A program made the position numbers and the translations under genes. Shown here piece by piece: positions 17,440 to 26,370 of a DNA stretch of 64,000 nt. Numbering within the stretch: position 1 is the stretch's first letter; every line of letters begins with the position of its first letter. Source of the DNA: Amycolatopsis sp. NBRC 101858 (GTDB taxonomy: Bacteria; Actinomycetota; Actinomycetes; Mycobacteriales; Pseudonocardiaceae); assembly GCF_030269325.1 (NCBI RefSeq), contig NZ_BSTD01000003.1, positions 124,001 to 188,000 on the forward strand, read 5' to 3'. Under the pieces are notes generated by a model. The model was not told the origin of the DNA, made no database searches, and worked only from the letters and a program-made list of their open reading frames with translations.

Positions 17440-17925
17440 ACCTACTTCGCGTCGAGGTGATGTAATTCTGCGGGGCGGCCGAGCCCGCCGCCAGCTCCCA
17501 TGGCCGTCGTTGGTGGTAGCGAAGCAGATCGGCGACCGACCAGGTGTCGTGGTGCCGCAACCGGGTCCCTGCGAGCCTGATTGCCAGGGGTAGCCGGCCG
17601 CACAGCTCCACCACCTCGGCTGCGGCGCGCTCCCACGCGACCGGACGGCGGCACACGCGCACCAGCAGCTCCCGCGCATCAGCTTCGGCCATCGGCTCCA
17701 GTGACAGGTGGTCGGCCCCATCGAGCTCGGGCAGCCGGCCCCCGGCTGGTCACCAGGAAGAGGTGCCCCGGCGAGCCGGGCAGCAGCGGCGCGAGCTGCC
17801 GTGCGTTAAGCGCGTTGTCGAGGACGACCAGCATCCGCTTAGCGGTCAGCCACGACCGCCACAACGCCGAAGCCTGACCGGTGTCCCGCGGAAGGAGTTC
17901 TTCGGGCACGCCGGTCGGCGAAGTG
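17440..17925 (-). pseudogene. Relic of an NB-ARC regulator (AfsR/SARP type)
   Basis: Two minus-strand frames together spell part of an NB-ARC domain. The first has EELLPRDTGQASALWRSWL, RMLVVLDNALNARQ and LLPGSPGHLFLVTSR. The second continues with LPELDGADHLSLEPMAEADA, EVVELCGRLPLAIRLAGTRL and TWSVADLL. The frame changes near 17745 at a GGGGGCCGG run, so one base is inserted or lost. The P-loop, DNA-binding and TPR parts are missing. It lies just upstream of the NERD-NACHT gene on the same strand and is unlikely to make a working protein. Confidence 0.65.
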
Positions 17926-17974
17926 CGCTGGCTGAAGGGCTTGACCACAGCACTGGGTTCGCCGCCGCGACGAT

Positions 17975-18336
17975 GGCGTTGACGGTACCGGCCGAAGCCG
18001 CCGTCGCGGAACCGGCAACGGCGGCGGACCCCGTCCAGCCAGGTCGACATGCGCTACGGCGCGTCCTACGGGGTCCGCACGATCCGCTGGCACCAGCGAT
18101 CGGCCGATGTCGACTACTCGCTCAAGGCCAGCAACTGCCGGCGGCTCTACGTCTTCGTCTACGACGCAAACGGAACCGACCACTCGCGAAGGAGCACCAG
18201 CCTGCACTGCAATGACGTCTCCAGCAGCACGTGGAACCTGACCGCCGACCTTCCCGGTGGTCCGCACTACGTCGTCATCTGCCTCGCTGACGAACTCGAC
18301 CACTACGTCAGCTGCGAGCAGTACAACCGACCCTGA
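17975..18336 (+). pseudogene. Small secreted protein, signal peptide out of frame with mature part
   Basis: One frame gives MALTVPAEAAVAEPATAADP, like the end of a signal peptide with Ala-X-Ala cleavage sites. The adjoining frame (from 18049) gives a Cys-containing beta-rich mature domain (RTIRWHQRSADVDYSL, LYVFVYDANGTDHS, HYVVICLADELDHYVSC). A single-base change near 18030-18048 would join them. As written, the mature part could only be made from an ATG at 18049 without an export signal. Function not recognised. Confidence 0.4.
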
Positions 18337-19069
18337 CCAACGAAAATCCGCCACACCACCGGCTTCTGAATGCGACGGCCGGCGGTCTGTTCGTCCGGCC
18401 ACAGACGCCGTAACGGTTTTGACAACGATCTGCCGTTACTTCATGGCGGCCGAGGTGTGCTTGGCCGGGGCCTTCGCAGCGGCCGGTTTCTTCGCCGCGG
18501 CGGGCTTGGCGGCGGGCGGTTTGGCGGCGGCCTTCGCACTCGTTGTGGTCGCCTTGGCGGCGGTGGCCTTGGCGGCCGGCTTCGCCGCGGTGGCGCGGGT
18601 CCGCGTGGCCGTGGCGCGAGCGTTGGCCGGCTTGGCGGCAGCCGCACGGGTCGAGGTGGCGCGGACGCTGGTGGTCTTTGGCCGAGGCGGACGCCTTCGC
18701 GGTGGCCGCGCGGGTGGTGGTCGAAGCGGCGGTGGCGCGCTTCACGGGGGTCGCCTTCGGCAGCTTCTTCGAGCCGGATATGACGTCCTTGAACGTCGTG
18801 CCGGCGCGGAACGCGGGAACGTTGGTCTTCTTGACCTTCACGGCCTCACCTGTACGCGGGTTGCGCGCCGTCCGAGCGGCGCGAGCGCACTTCTCGAACA
18901 CACCAAAACCGGTGATATTGGCCTTCTCACCCTTGTTGACCGTCCGGATGATGATGCCCACTAGACCGTCAACGGCCTGCGCAGCCACATTCTTGTCGTC
19001 GCCCAGACGCTCCGACAGCGCCTCGATCAGCTGGGCCTTACTCGTCAGGCCTATACTGGCCGACATCAC
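18308..19069 (-). CDS. HU-family nucleoid protein with frameshifted Lys/Ala tail (HupB/HupS type)
   Basis: The first roughly 100 residues are an intact HU/IHF DNA-bending domain (SKAQLIEALSERLG, ANITGFGVFEKCARAARTARNPRTGE, PAFRAGTTFKDVISG). In actinobacteria this domain is followed by a histone-H1-like tail of Lys/Ala/Pro repeats. Here the tail begins correctly, but at the AAA codon near 18677-18679 an extra base throws the frame, and the product ends in unrelated Arg/Gly-rich sequence at 18308. Removing one A restores about 80 residues of Ala/Lys/Pro/Thr tail ending in TSAAMK and a TAA at 18436. The intended length, about 210 residues, matches HupB/HupS. Either a true frameshift or a sequence error. 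Confidence 0.82.
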   Translation of the reverse strand: MMSASIGLTSKAQLIEALSERLGDDKNVAAQAVDGLVGIIIRTVNKGEKANITGFGVFEKCARAARTARNPRTGEAVKVKKTNVPAFRAGTTFKDVISGSKKLPKATPVKRATAASTTTRAATAKASASAKDHQRPRHLDPCGCRQAGQRSRHGHADPRHRGEAGRQGHRRQGDHNECEGRRQTARRQARRGEETGRCEGPGQAHLGRHEVTADRCQNRYGVCGRTNRPPAVAFRSRWCGGFSLVRVGCTARS

Positions 19070-19203
19070 ACAGATTTATCACCAGAAAGGCCGATTTTCC
19101 AAATACCGGCGACACGAACTCCCTTGTTCACAGCAGACACCTCGCGAACACGTCCATATAGGACGACAGGAAGCCGATCAGCTGTTCGACGTTGCGTGTA
19201 TCG

Positions 19204-21900
19204 CTATGCCTGCCCCCTCAGCAATGAGCTCACCAAGGTGCTGGTCTCCTCGTCCAGCTCGACCTCCAAAGACGCGGCCAGGGCGGTGAGCTTGTCCGCG
19301 TTCTCCCGGACCGCGGCCAGGTTCCCGGCCCGATACTCGATCCTGAGCAGATCACGGAACAGGATCTCGCTCACCGGCTCGGCTTGCAGGCCGCGCATCG
19401 CGGCCCGGCGAGCAGCGGGCAGGTCGCCGGTTTTCTGGTACGCGTCGGCCAGTGTGTGCGCTACGTCGACGATCGTGTCGACCATCTCGCGGTGAAGCCA
19501 CGAACTCCAGGCGTACCGCGACGCCGGGATGTTGCCGAAGGGTGTTCCACGCACCAGGTCCAGGGCCTGCTGCAGGTCGGTAACGGACACTGCGGGCTGA
19601 GCGAGGCCTTGCCGGGCGAGGTTTTGGAAGGTCAGCCAGTCGCATCCGAACGACTCCGACATGCGGTACCCGCCGCGCCGTGCGTCGACGTTCGGGACGT
19701 AGAGCTCATCGCTCGGATCCCGGCCGAGCCAGGTCCGGAGCCGGGAGATGTAGCCCTGACGTGTCGCTGTGGACCACGGCTGCGCGTCGGTTCCGAGTTT
19801 GAGGGAGATCTCGTCGGCCGTCACCCCTGGGTGAAGGGCAAGGAATGCGGCCAGCTCGGTCAGGCGGTTGAGTTTCTTGGCTTCCACGCTGCGTGGGTCG
19901 GCTCCGTCCAGGCGGACCGGCCCGAGCAGGCGAAGGAACGGTGTCGCCGGGGCTGATGCGGCCGAGGGGCTCGGCTGGACGACAGGAGATACGCAGGTCT
20001 GTTCCGAGGGGACGTTCTCGAAGCCATCAGCCGGAACCTGGGTCGGGTTGTCGGCGGCAGCCAGTGCCGCCACGAGTTCTTGCTCCTGAACTGGCGAAAG
20101 CCTCTGCAGCTCGACGGTCTCGCCCAGAGGCTCCACCAGGGTGCGGCCCGCGGCGGCGTCAAGGTGCCAAGCACCTGGTAGAGGCACGTCCTCACTGCGG
20201 CCTGTCACCACCGCCGAATCGGCCGTCCTGATGAGGTCGGTCAGCTGCCGGCGGTCTTCTTCTCGCAACGGATCAGCGGCGAGGAAGACTCCTGCGGCCG
20301 CGTCTTGTCGTAGCGCCTCCTCCCAGTCCGCCGCGTACCTCAGACGATCCGGATGGCATTCAGCTGAGCGGCGTCCGAAGCCGACCAGAGTCACGTGTGT
20401 CCGCTCGGCCCACGGCGACATGGCCAGATCCCAGGCCAGGGCCAGAATTACTGCTTCGACCGATGCTCGATCGCCGTCAACGGTCATGACGCCGACCTGC
20501 TGCAGATCGAGCAGGACGAGCTCGTGGTCCGAGCCGTTACCGAGCGACACGAGCATGGGGTATGGGGCCTCGCCGACGTCGCGCTTCGCCGGCGAGTCCA
20601 GTTTCCACCGGGTCTTCGTGACCGCCACGAACGGTTCAAGAGGCGCACACGGCTCCGTCAGAAAGAGTTCGACACCACAGGAGCCGACTTTCACTGCCTG
20701 CAGTGGCGGTGGCATGACGCCCTGCTCTCGAGCTGATCGGGCGAGAATTCGCAGCGCCAGGTCGAGATCTTCGACGGTCGCGGGCTGTGCGGCGGAGCGG
20801 AGGTCTCGTTCAAGACCTCCCGGTGGGGTTTCGCGGATCCGGTGTCCAGGTCGCCTCCGTCGTTGCGCCCGCCGGCGCCGGAGGGCTAGGAGAGCCACCA
20901 GGCCCGCGGCGAGCAGACCACCGATGCTCGTGGTCACGGTCGCGGACGGTCCGTTGTCTCCGGCCGGAGGCGCAGGAGCTTCGGGCGGGGCGGCAGTGGG
21001 ATCAGTCGAGTGCGTCGGTGGTGGTTCCACCGGTTTCGGCACGGGGACCGGAGGCGGTGCCGGGATTTCGCACGAACCCGCGGCAGCTGTGTAGACGGCG
21101 GCCGCCGGAGCACCGCCCCCTCCTCCGACCTGAGGCTCCGCAGGAGCGGGAATCCGGAGAACGTCGCCCGGACGGATCTGGTCGACGTCCTCGAGCGCAC
21201 GACCGGACGGCTGCGGACGTCCCTTGTTGAAGTCGAAGATCTCGCGGTACCGGCCGGCGTCCCCGAGCTCCTCCCGAGCGATCTGGGACAACGTCTGGCC
21301 GGGCCGGACAACGACCTCCTCGCAATCCTCTTGCTCATCGGGCGGTAGCTTCAAGATCCAGCCGGGCCGCAGCAGAGACGGGTCCTGGAGGGATCGGCCG
21401 TCGGCCTGTGGCGTTCCACGGTTGAGTTCGAAGAGTTCCCGGTAGCGCGCGGCGCTGCCGAGCTCTCCGGCGGCGATCTTCGTCAGGTTCTCTCCGGGTG
21501 CAACGATGTGGCTGTGCGGTGCAGGCCCAGGCACCGGGTTCTCGGCGGCTTCGGCCGCGGTTCCGCTGAGCACGACGAGCAGCAACGCGGCGGCGATGCG
21601 CTGGGCCCAGCCGAAGCCGGGCAACATCGGCGTAACGGCACCGTGGAGTCGTGCGGCGACCTCGACGACGATCGCGACCACCAGCTGCAGCCAGGCGACC
21701 AAGCCGGCGGTGATCAGGAGCAGCAGGAAGAGCCGGCCGTCGTCCGGGCTCGTCAGCCACGCGCTGGCCTCGCCCACACCAGGGACGTGGTCGGGTAGGT
21801 ACACCGAGCGGATCCGCCACAGCACGAGCGGCGGCCCCGCCACAACCGTGGTCAAGGCGCCGCAGCCCAGGGCTATCCGCAGAACTCCGATGCTCCGCAT
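19204..21900 (-). CDS. Membrane LysM protein with C-terminal BTAD (SARP-like) domain
   Basis: An 898-residue protein. Hydrophobic helices at the N-terminus (to about 135) are followed by two LysM-like modules (about 135-185 and 195-250, with HIVAPGENLTKIAAGELG and VVVRPGQTLSQIAREELG). Then come a Pro-rich spacer and a transmembrane helix near 335 followed by RRRRAQRRR. A large cytoplasmic region ends in a winged-helix plus bacterial transcriptional activator domain (about 655-898, KKLNRLTELAAFLALHPGV to the TPR-like end). It is the last gene of the tad cluster, ten bases after the preceding stop. The layout suggests a wall-sensing membrane regulator, but DNA binding from the membrane is inference. 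Confidence 0.82.
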   Translation of the reverse strand: MRSIGVLRIALGCGALTTVVAGPPLVLWRIRSVYLPDHVPGVGEASAWLTSPDDGRLFLLLLITAGLVAWLQLVVAIVVEVAARLHGAVTPMLPGFGWAQRIAAALLLVVLSGTAAEAAENPVPGPAPHSHIVAPGENLTKIAAGELGSAARYRELFELNRGTPQADGRSLQDPSLLRPGWILKLPPDEQEDCEEVVVRPGQTLSQIAREELGDAGRYREIFDFNKGRPQPSGRALEDVDQIRPGDVLRIPAPAEPQVGGGGGAPAAAVYTAAAGSCEIPAPPPVPVPKPVEPPPTHSTDPTAAPPEAPAPPAGDNGPSATVTTSIGGLLAAGLVALLALRRRRAQRRRRPGHRIRETPPGGLERDLRSAAQPATVEDLDLALRILARSAREQGVMPPPLQAVKVGSCGVELFLTEPCAPLEPFVAVTKTRWKLDSPAKRDVGEAPYPMLVSLGNGSDHELVLLDLQQVGVMTVDGDRASVEAVILALAWDLAMSPWAERTHVTLVGFGRRSAECHPDRLRYAADWEEALRQDAAAGVFLAADPLREEDRRQLTDLIRTADSAVVTGRSEDVPLPGAWHLDAAAGRTLVEPLGETVELQRLSPVQEQELVAALAAADNPTQVPADGFENVPSEQTCVSPVVQPSPSAASAPATPFLRLLGPVRLDGADPRSVEAKKLNRLTELAAFLALHPGVTADEISLKLGTDAQPWSTATRQGYISRLRTWLGRDPSDELYVPNVDARRGGYRMSESFGCDWLTFQNLARQGLAQPAVSVTDLQQALDLVRGTPFGNIPASRYAWSSWLHREMVDTIVDVAHTLADAYQKTGDLPAARRAAMRGLQAEPVSEILFRDLLRIEYRAGNLAAVRENADKLTALAASLEVELDEETSTLVSSLLRGQA

Positions 21901-21909
21901 CGACTCCTC

Positions 21910-22317
21910 CTAACCGTTTCCGGAGAGCACCACCGCGGCACCGTGGCCGTAGACGGTGAACTCCGGAACTCCGATCGCGCCGAGGAAGACGGTCGGGCGG
22001 GTGATCGTCGTCTCGACGACTACGCGAACGCCGTCCCAACGCGCCGTACCGGTCGCACCCGCGGTGACGAGGTAGCGCTGAGCCTCGGCGACAGCCGCTC
22101 CCGGGTCGACATCCGCGTCAGCCCCCTCGGCCAGGGCATGAACCTGCAGTGCCTGGCCGCCGGCGCGTGCGGCTTCTTCGGCGATCGACGTCGCCTGGGA
22201 GTAGGCCTGACCTTTCCGTGCTCCATCCACGGCGAGGCCGAACCCGACGAGCACGGCGATGCTCAGGCCGAGAATCAGCACGGACGCCGAGCCCCGCTCC
22301 CCTCGCACGGACCTCAT
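21910..22317 (-). CDS. TadE/TadG-like pilus assembly protein
   Basis: A 135-residue pseudopilin-like protein. It begins with a basic stretch RSVRGERGSASV, then the long hydrophobic segment LILGLSIAVLVGFGLAVDGARKGQAYSQATSIAEEAARAG. The GSASV-hydrophobic and SQATSIAEEAAR pattern is typical of TadE/TadG-family minor pilins that are anchored in the membrane. The start overlaps the upstream stop by four bases (ATGA). It is followed closely by the LysM-BTAD gene. Confidence 0.8.
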   Translation of the reverse strand: MRSVRGERGSASVLILGLSIAVLVGFGLAVDGARKGQAYSQATSIAEEAARAGGQALQVHALAEGADADVDPGAAVAEAQRYLVTAGATGTARWDGVRVVVETTITRPTVFLGAIGVPEFTVYGHGAAVVLSGNG

Positions 22318-22730
22318 CGCTGGGCCCCATAGCGATCGATCGGCGACTTGAATCTCGCCGTCAACGACTTCGTCCCGCCGATACCCGGGATAGCCAGGTC
22401 GGCCAGCGGCATCTCGCAGGTCACGGTCGCCACGACGTATCCCGTCTCGCCCAGTGGTTTGACGAAGTCGCCGGTGTCCACCGCGACGTCGAGGCTGCCG
22501 CAGCTGAGGTGCTGCTCGGCCAGCACCACTCGCGCACGTCGTTCTGCAGCGGCGGCGGCAGAACGGCCGTCCTGGGCGATCGAGGCCGCGCGAGCGGCGG
22601 AGCGGGCCGCGTCGTCGATGGCCGAGTCGGCGACGAGGACCCGGATGCCGACCAGGCCCAGTCCGAAGAGGACCACCAGCGCGATGACGCCGACTGCGGC
22701 CTCGACGGTGATGTCGCCGCGCTCGTTCAC
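22314..22730 (-). CDS. TadE-family minor pilin-like protein
   Basis: A 138-residue product starting at GTG 22730, which overlaps the previous stop as GTGA. The N-terminus NERGDITVEAAVGVIALVVLFGLGLVGIRVLVADSAIDDAARSAARAAS has the Gly-Asp-x-Thr-Val-Glu prepilin-like pattern: a Glu five residues after the cleavage Gly, then a hydrophobic helix. Two Cys residues in the C-terminal domain may form a disulfide outside the cell. It should be a minor pilin processed by the A24 peptidase encoded at 29950. Confidence 0.8.
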   Translation of the reverse strand: MNERGDITVEAAVGVIALVVLFGLGLVGIRVLVADSAIDDAARSAARAASIAQDGRSAAAAAERRARVVLAEQHLSCGSLDVAVDTGDFVKPLGETGYVVATVTCEMPLADLAIPGIGGTKSLTARFKSPIDRYGAQR

Positions 22731-23095
22731 GGCTGCAGCTCCTCGATCGGGCCAGACGACGTCTGGCTGATCGGGAACCGGGCGAACGGGACCAGCGATA
22801 CGGCGTCGCCGCTGACCGTGACGCTCACGCTCCGGCCGTCGTTGCTCGCGTGCGCAGCCACATTTCCCAGCCACGAGCCGGTCGCCCGGCCGACGTACGC
22901 GGCTGCAGCTGAAGCTGCCGACGCCGTGTCGACCGGCGGAAGGCGTGCGGAATGGACGCCGTCACGCGCTGCCTCGAGAGCTACGCCGCGGCCCAGCAGC
23001 ACGACGGCGACTTGGAGGATTGCCCAGGCGAGCAGCAGGATCGCCGTGAAGATCGCGGCTGCGGCGACGTTGTCGTCTCCGCGTTCGCTGTGCAT
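22727..23095 (-). CDS. TadE-family minor pilin-like protein
   Basis: A 122-residue TadE-like protein: basic, acidic N-terminus MHSERGDDNVAAAAIF, a hydrophobic helix (FTAILLLAWAILQVAVVLLG), then an Ala-rich helix with RGVALEAARDGVHSAR and an extracellular domain. It abuts the pilin-like gene upstream and couples to the next TadE-like gene by a GTGA overlap. Probably a structural or assembly component of the pilus; which role cannot be told. Confidence 0.8.
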   Translation of the reverse strand: MHSERGDDNVAAAAIFTAILLLAWAILQVAVVLLGRGVALEAARDGVHSARLPPVDTASAASAAAAYVGRATGSWLGNVAAHASNDGRSVSVTVSGDAVSLVPFARFPISQTSSGPIEELQP

Positions 23096-23301
23096 CAGTG
23101 GCCACCGATCAGGGGCAGTTTGCCGTTGACGAAGGCCGTGATGCCCGCGCCGATCAGCGTGGCGACGGTGATGCCGAGGGCGGCGTAGAACGCCTTGGTG
23201 ATGTTCTCGTCGCCTCGCTCGCGTTCCTCGTGGAACTGGGTGAGCCGGCGGTCGAGGAAGAGCCCGAGCTGCAGGAGTCGGACCGCGACGTGGTTGATCA
23301 T
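23095..23301 (-). CDS. Small membrane peptide, putative Flp-type pilin
   Basis: A 68-residue peptide found by its strong AGAGGAG five bases before ATG 23301. It has a charged N-terminal half (VRLLQLGLFLDRRLTQFHEERERGDENITKAF) and a single hydrophobic helix, YAALGITVATLIGAGITAFV, ending NGKLPLIGGH. Short size, one helix and position between tadC and the TadE-like genes are those of a Flp major pilin. In this reading the leader would be unusually long and the classical Gly-Phe cleavage pattern is not obvious. Confidence 0.7.
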   Translation of the reverse strand: MINHVAVRLLQLGLFLDRRLTQFHEERERGDENITKAFYAALGITVATLIGAGITAFVNGKLPLIGGH

Positions 23302-23312
23302 GACTTCTCCTC

Positions 23313-24161
23313 TCAGAGGTGGAGCATCAGGTAGAGCCCGGGGAACGCGAGGAAGGCGATGAAAGCGAGACCCAGCAGGGCGACGGGCATGTCCATGCGG
23401 TCGGAGCGGACCGACGAGCCGGTCTTGCGGTCGGACAGCTGTTGGTCGGCGAGGGAGGTCGCCTTGGCGCGGAGCGTGTCGACGATGCTCGCGCCGTCCT
23501 GGCCGGCGCTCGCCACGATCTGGCCGATGTCTTTGAGTTCGCGGACGCCGGTCTCCTCGGCGAGCGCAGTGAAGCCGTCCCACGGCATCCCGCCACGGAG
23601 CACGGCTTCGTCGATGGCGAGCCGGATGCGCGCGAACGCCCAGCCCGTGCCCAAAGTGGCCGGGTATCGCAGGGCTTCCACGGGGCCGCGATCGCCGAGA
23701 CGGCCGAGCGCGACCAACCTGCAGTAGGCGGCCGACGCGCCGGCGAACGCGATTCGTGCGTGCTTGACCTTGCTCTTCAACATCAGCACGGGCAGCTGCC
23801 AGCCGACCAGCGCGCATCCCACCGAGGCCGCGCCGGACAGAATCACCGGTGGTGCCGCTCCGGCGAGGGCCAGAGCAGCGGCCGTGCCGGGGATCCATAA
23901 GGCGCCGATAAGCGTGTACACGACGCGCTGGACGAGGAAGGCTTCACGGGTCTGTCCGACGAGTGCGAGGTCGGCCGGGTTGGCGATCAGCCGCATCCGG
24001 TCGGCGTGGCTCACGATGGTGCCGAGGAAACCCGTCGGCGCCTCACGTTCATCGAGGACGTCGGCCAGGCGAGGCCGCGTCGGCGCGAATGCCGCGACCA
24101 CCAGCGTCAAGCCGATCGCTCCGACGATCGCCAAGACGATCACCATCGCTTCGGCGCTCAT
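23313..24161 (-). CDS. tadC: Type II/IV secretion inner-membrane protein TadC
   Basis: A 282-residue integral membrane platform protein of the GspF/TadC family. Hydrophobic segments lie at both ends (MVIVLAIVGAIGLTLVVAAF near the N-terminus, MPVALLGLAFIAFLAFPGLYLML at the C-terminus). Between them are GspF-like helices including GASIVDTLRAKATSLADQQLSDRK. The start is the ATG overlapping the tadB stop (ATGA). It partners TadB in the membrane platform that the TadA ATPase drives. Confidence 0.88.
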   Translation of the reverse strand: MSAEAMVIVLAIVGAIGLTLVVAAFAPTRPRLADVLDEREAPTGFLGTIVSHADRMRLIANPADLALVGQTREAFLVQRVVYTLIGALWIPGTAAALALAGAAPPVILSGAASVGCALVGWQLPVLMLKSKVKHARIAFAGASAAYCRLVALGRLGDRGPVEALRYPATLGTGWAFARIRLAIDEAVLRGGMPWDGFTALAEETGVRELKDIGQIVASAGQDGASIVDTLRAKATSLADQQLSDRKTGSSVRSDRMDMPVALLGLAFIAFLAFPGLYLMLHL

Positions 24162-25027
24162 GACGAAGACTCCTTGCCCGGGGCGCGGAGGAACCGCGGT
24201 GCCGGCCGCTCGACACCGAGCCGCCGCAGCCACACCACCGCGACTCCGACGACGCCCAACACCACGGCGAGAACCAGCTGTCCGCCGAGCGAGCTGTAGA
24301 CGGAGGTGTAGTTGTCGCTTCCGAAGGCCGCGAAGCTGACGAACATCACCGCCCAGAGCCCCAGCAGGATCCGGGCCGCCGACCGCCGGCGGGCCCGCTC
24401 GGACTCCGCGTCCCGCCGCGCAGCGACGTCGGCTGCGATCTGGCGCGCCAGGCTGGTCAGGAGTTCGGCGATGCCGCTCCCCTGCCGGTAGGCGACGCAA
24501 AGGCCGGCCGCCGCGGCGTCGCCGACCTGGTCGTCGACGTCGTCGGCGAATCGCAGCAGGGCGTCGGCGACGTCCCAGGTGCGCAGCCGCTGGCTCAGCG
24601 CGGTCACCTCGGCGGTGATCGCCGGCGGCGCATCCTGCGCGGAGGTCTGCAGTGCACCGACGAGTCCGGCGTTGCCGGCGCGCAGGACGTCGGCGAGGTT
24701 TCGCAGCCAGTCCTCCAGCGCCTCAAGGCGTTCGATCCGTCGAGCAGAGATCTTCCCCGCGCCGAACAGCCACGGGAGCACGGCGCCTCCCGCCGTGACG
24801 GCGATTCCGGCGACCGGCCAGCAGCTGGCCAGCCACACGAGTGCGCCGGCACCGGACGAGAGGGACCAGCGCACCGAGCTGCGTTTCCGCTTCGACCACC
24901 AGCCCAGCAGCCGAGCCCGTCGAAACGCCGGGACATCGCCGGAATCCCGGCCGAGGATGCCCAAGGCGGCGAGCGTGATCCCCAGCCCGACGCCTGCACC
25001 GGCCACCATCAGGACGAGTTCGGTCAT
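24158..25027 (-). CDS. tadB: Type II/IV secretion inner-membrane protein TadB
   Basis: A 289-residue GspF/TadB-family platform protein. It starts with the hydrophobic MTELVLMVAGAGVGLGITLAALG, has a second membrane pair near residue 65-95, then a cytoplasmic domain typical of the family (LEALEDWLRNLADVLRAGNAGLVGALQ, YRQGSGIAELLTSLARQIAADVAARRDAE, with ERARRRSAARILLGLW). C-terminal hydrophobic helices follow. ATGA overlap with tadA upstream and tadC downstream shows a tightly coupled operon. Confidence 0.88.
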   Translation of the reverse strand: MTELVLMVAGAGVGLGITLAALGILGRDSGDVPAFRRARLLGWWSKRKRSSVRWSLSSGAGALVWLASCWPVAGIAVTAGGAVLPWLFGAGKISARRIERLEALEDWLRNLADVLRAGNAGLVGALQTSAQDAPPAITAEVTALSQRLRTWDVADALLRFADDVDDQVGDAAAAGLCVAYRQGSGIAELLTSLARQIAADVAARRDAESERARRRSAARILLGLWAVMFVSFAAFGSDNYTSVYSSLGGQLVLAVVLGVVGVAVVWLRRLGVERPAPRFLRAPGKESSS

Positions 25028-26370
25028 GGCGTGCTCCGATCGGCCAGCCAGCCACCGTCGCCGCTGCTCGTCAGCCAGGTTCGGTCGAAGCCGCCGCGCT
25101 CGTAGTCCTCGATGTCGGTCGGCAGGTTCCCCGTCGGCACGGACCGCCGACCGTCCTCCGGTGCGAAGAGATATGTCCGGGCCGGACGCCCGTACTCCCC
25201 CGGCTCGATGGCGACGACTTCGGCGATGTGCCGGTCCAGCCGTCCCGGCTGCTGCACCAGCTCGACGTAGACGATCAGGTCGATGGTGTTGGCCACCACC
25301 TCGTACGCGAACTCGGGCGTCCAGGCCGAGTTCGCTTCGAGGCACAGCAGCGCCATGCGATGGATGGCTTGCGCGGCGCTTCGCGCGTGCAGGGTGGACA
25401 GCGAGCCCGAGCCGCCGGCGGAGAGCGCGTTGAGCATCGGGATGATCTCGCCGCCGCGGACTTCGCCGACGACGGTCCGGGCGGCGTGCATCCGCAGGGA
25501 CTGCCAGACCAGCCTCGGCAGGTCGACACCGCCGACCGGCTTGCCGTTCTCCCAGCGTTCGGAGTTGCCTTCCCGCTCCTCGAACGCCACCACCGCGGGG
25601 AACCGGTCACGATGGCGGTGCAGGCCGAGTTCGAACTCCGTCTCCAGCGTCGCGAACCGTTCGGTCGCCGGGACCTCCCAGCACAGCGCCCGCAGGAGCG
25701 TCGTCTTCCCGGCCTTCTGCCGTCCGCAGATGATGACGTTCTTCTCGGCCCGGACCGCCGCGCGCAGCAGCGCCAGCTGGGCGGTCGAGAGCATCCCGCG
25801 CTCCCGCAGGGCTTCCAGGCCGGCGGTCGGCAGCCGGTGCCGGCGGATCGAGATGTGCGGCCGGTCCGTGACACCGATCGCCGCGGCCAGCCGCTCTCCG
25901 CCGGGCAGCTCCATGTTGAGCAGCGGCCGGGCGTCGTTGATCGTGTGCTCGGTCCGGCCCATCCGCGCGGCGATCCGCTGCAGCCACTGGACGACGGCCT
26001 GGTCGGTGGGCGCGATTCCGGCGACCCGCTCGACCCGGCCGTCGTGGTACGACAGCCACACCGGATCGCTGCCGATGATGTCGATGTTCTCGACGCCGTC
26101 GTCGGCGAGCAGTGCCTCGAGCCGGCCGAGTCCGAACATCTCCGCCAGTACCGCGGACCTGATCTGCTGCTCCTGCCTGAAGTCGAGGAACGGCCGCCCG
26201 GAGCCCGCCCACTCCTTGATCGCGGCGGCCAGAACGTCGTCGAGCAGGGCTTCCGCGATCGCGCGGTCGTCTCGTGGCTCACCCAGCGCGCCGCGACGGG
26301 CGGACTCCTGCTGCACGAGCGGGGCCATCCGCCGCTGGACCCGGTCGACAAGCTCGGCGTCAGCGGACAT
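25024..26370 (-). CDS. tadA: Tad pilus assembly ATPase TadA (CpaF)
   Basis: Hexameric secretion ATPase of 448 residues that powers pilus assembly. Walker A CGRQKAGKTT lies at about 212-221, the Asp/Glu-rich box around ATLETEFELGLHR follows, Walker B is TVVGEVRGGEIIPML at about 296-310, and the His box is SLSTLHARSAAQAIHRM. The N-terminal domain contains DDGVENIDIIG and PHISIRRHRL, both usual for CpaF. It overlaps the CpaE-like gene by 11 bases and tadB by 4. Confidence 0.93.
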   Translation of the reverse strand: MSADAELVDRVQRRMAPLVQQESARRGALGEPRDDRAIAEALLDDVLAAAIKEWAGSGRPFLDFRQEQQIRSAVLAEMFGLGRLEALLADDGVENIDIIGSDPVWLSYHDGRVERVAGIAPTDQAVVQWLQRIAARMGRTEHTINDARPLLNMELPGGERLAAAIGVTDRPHISIRRHRLPTAGLEALRERGMLSTAQLALLRAAVRAEKNVIICGRQKAGKTTLLRALCWEVPATERFATLETEFELGLHRHRDRFPAVVAFEEREGNSERWENGKPVGGVDLPRLVWQSLRMHAARTVVGEVRGGEIIPMLNALSAGGSGSLSTLHARSAAQAIHRMALLCLEANSAWTPEFAYEVVANTIDLIVYVELVQQPGRLDRHIAEVVAIEPGEYGRPARTYLFAPEDGRRSVPTGNLPTDIEDYERGGFDRTWLTSSGDGGWLADRSTP

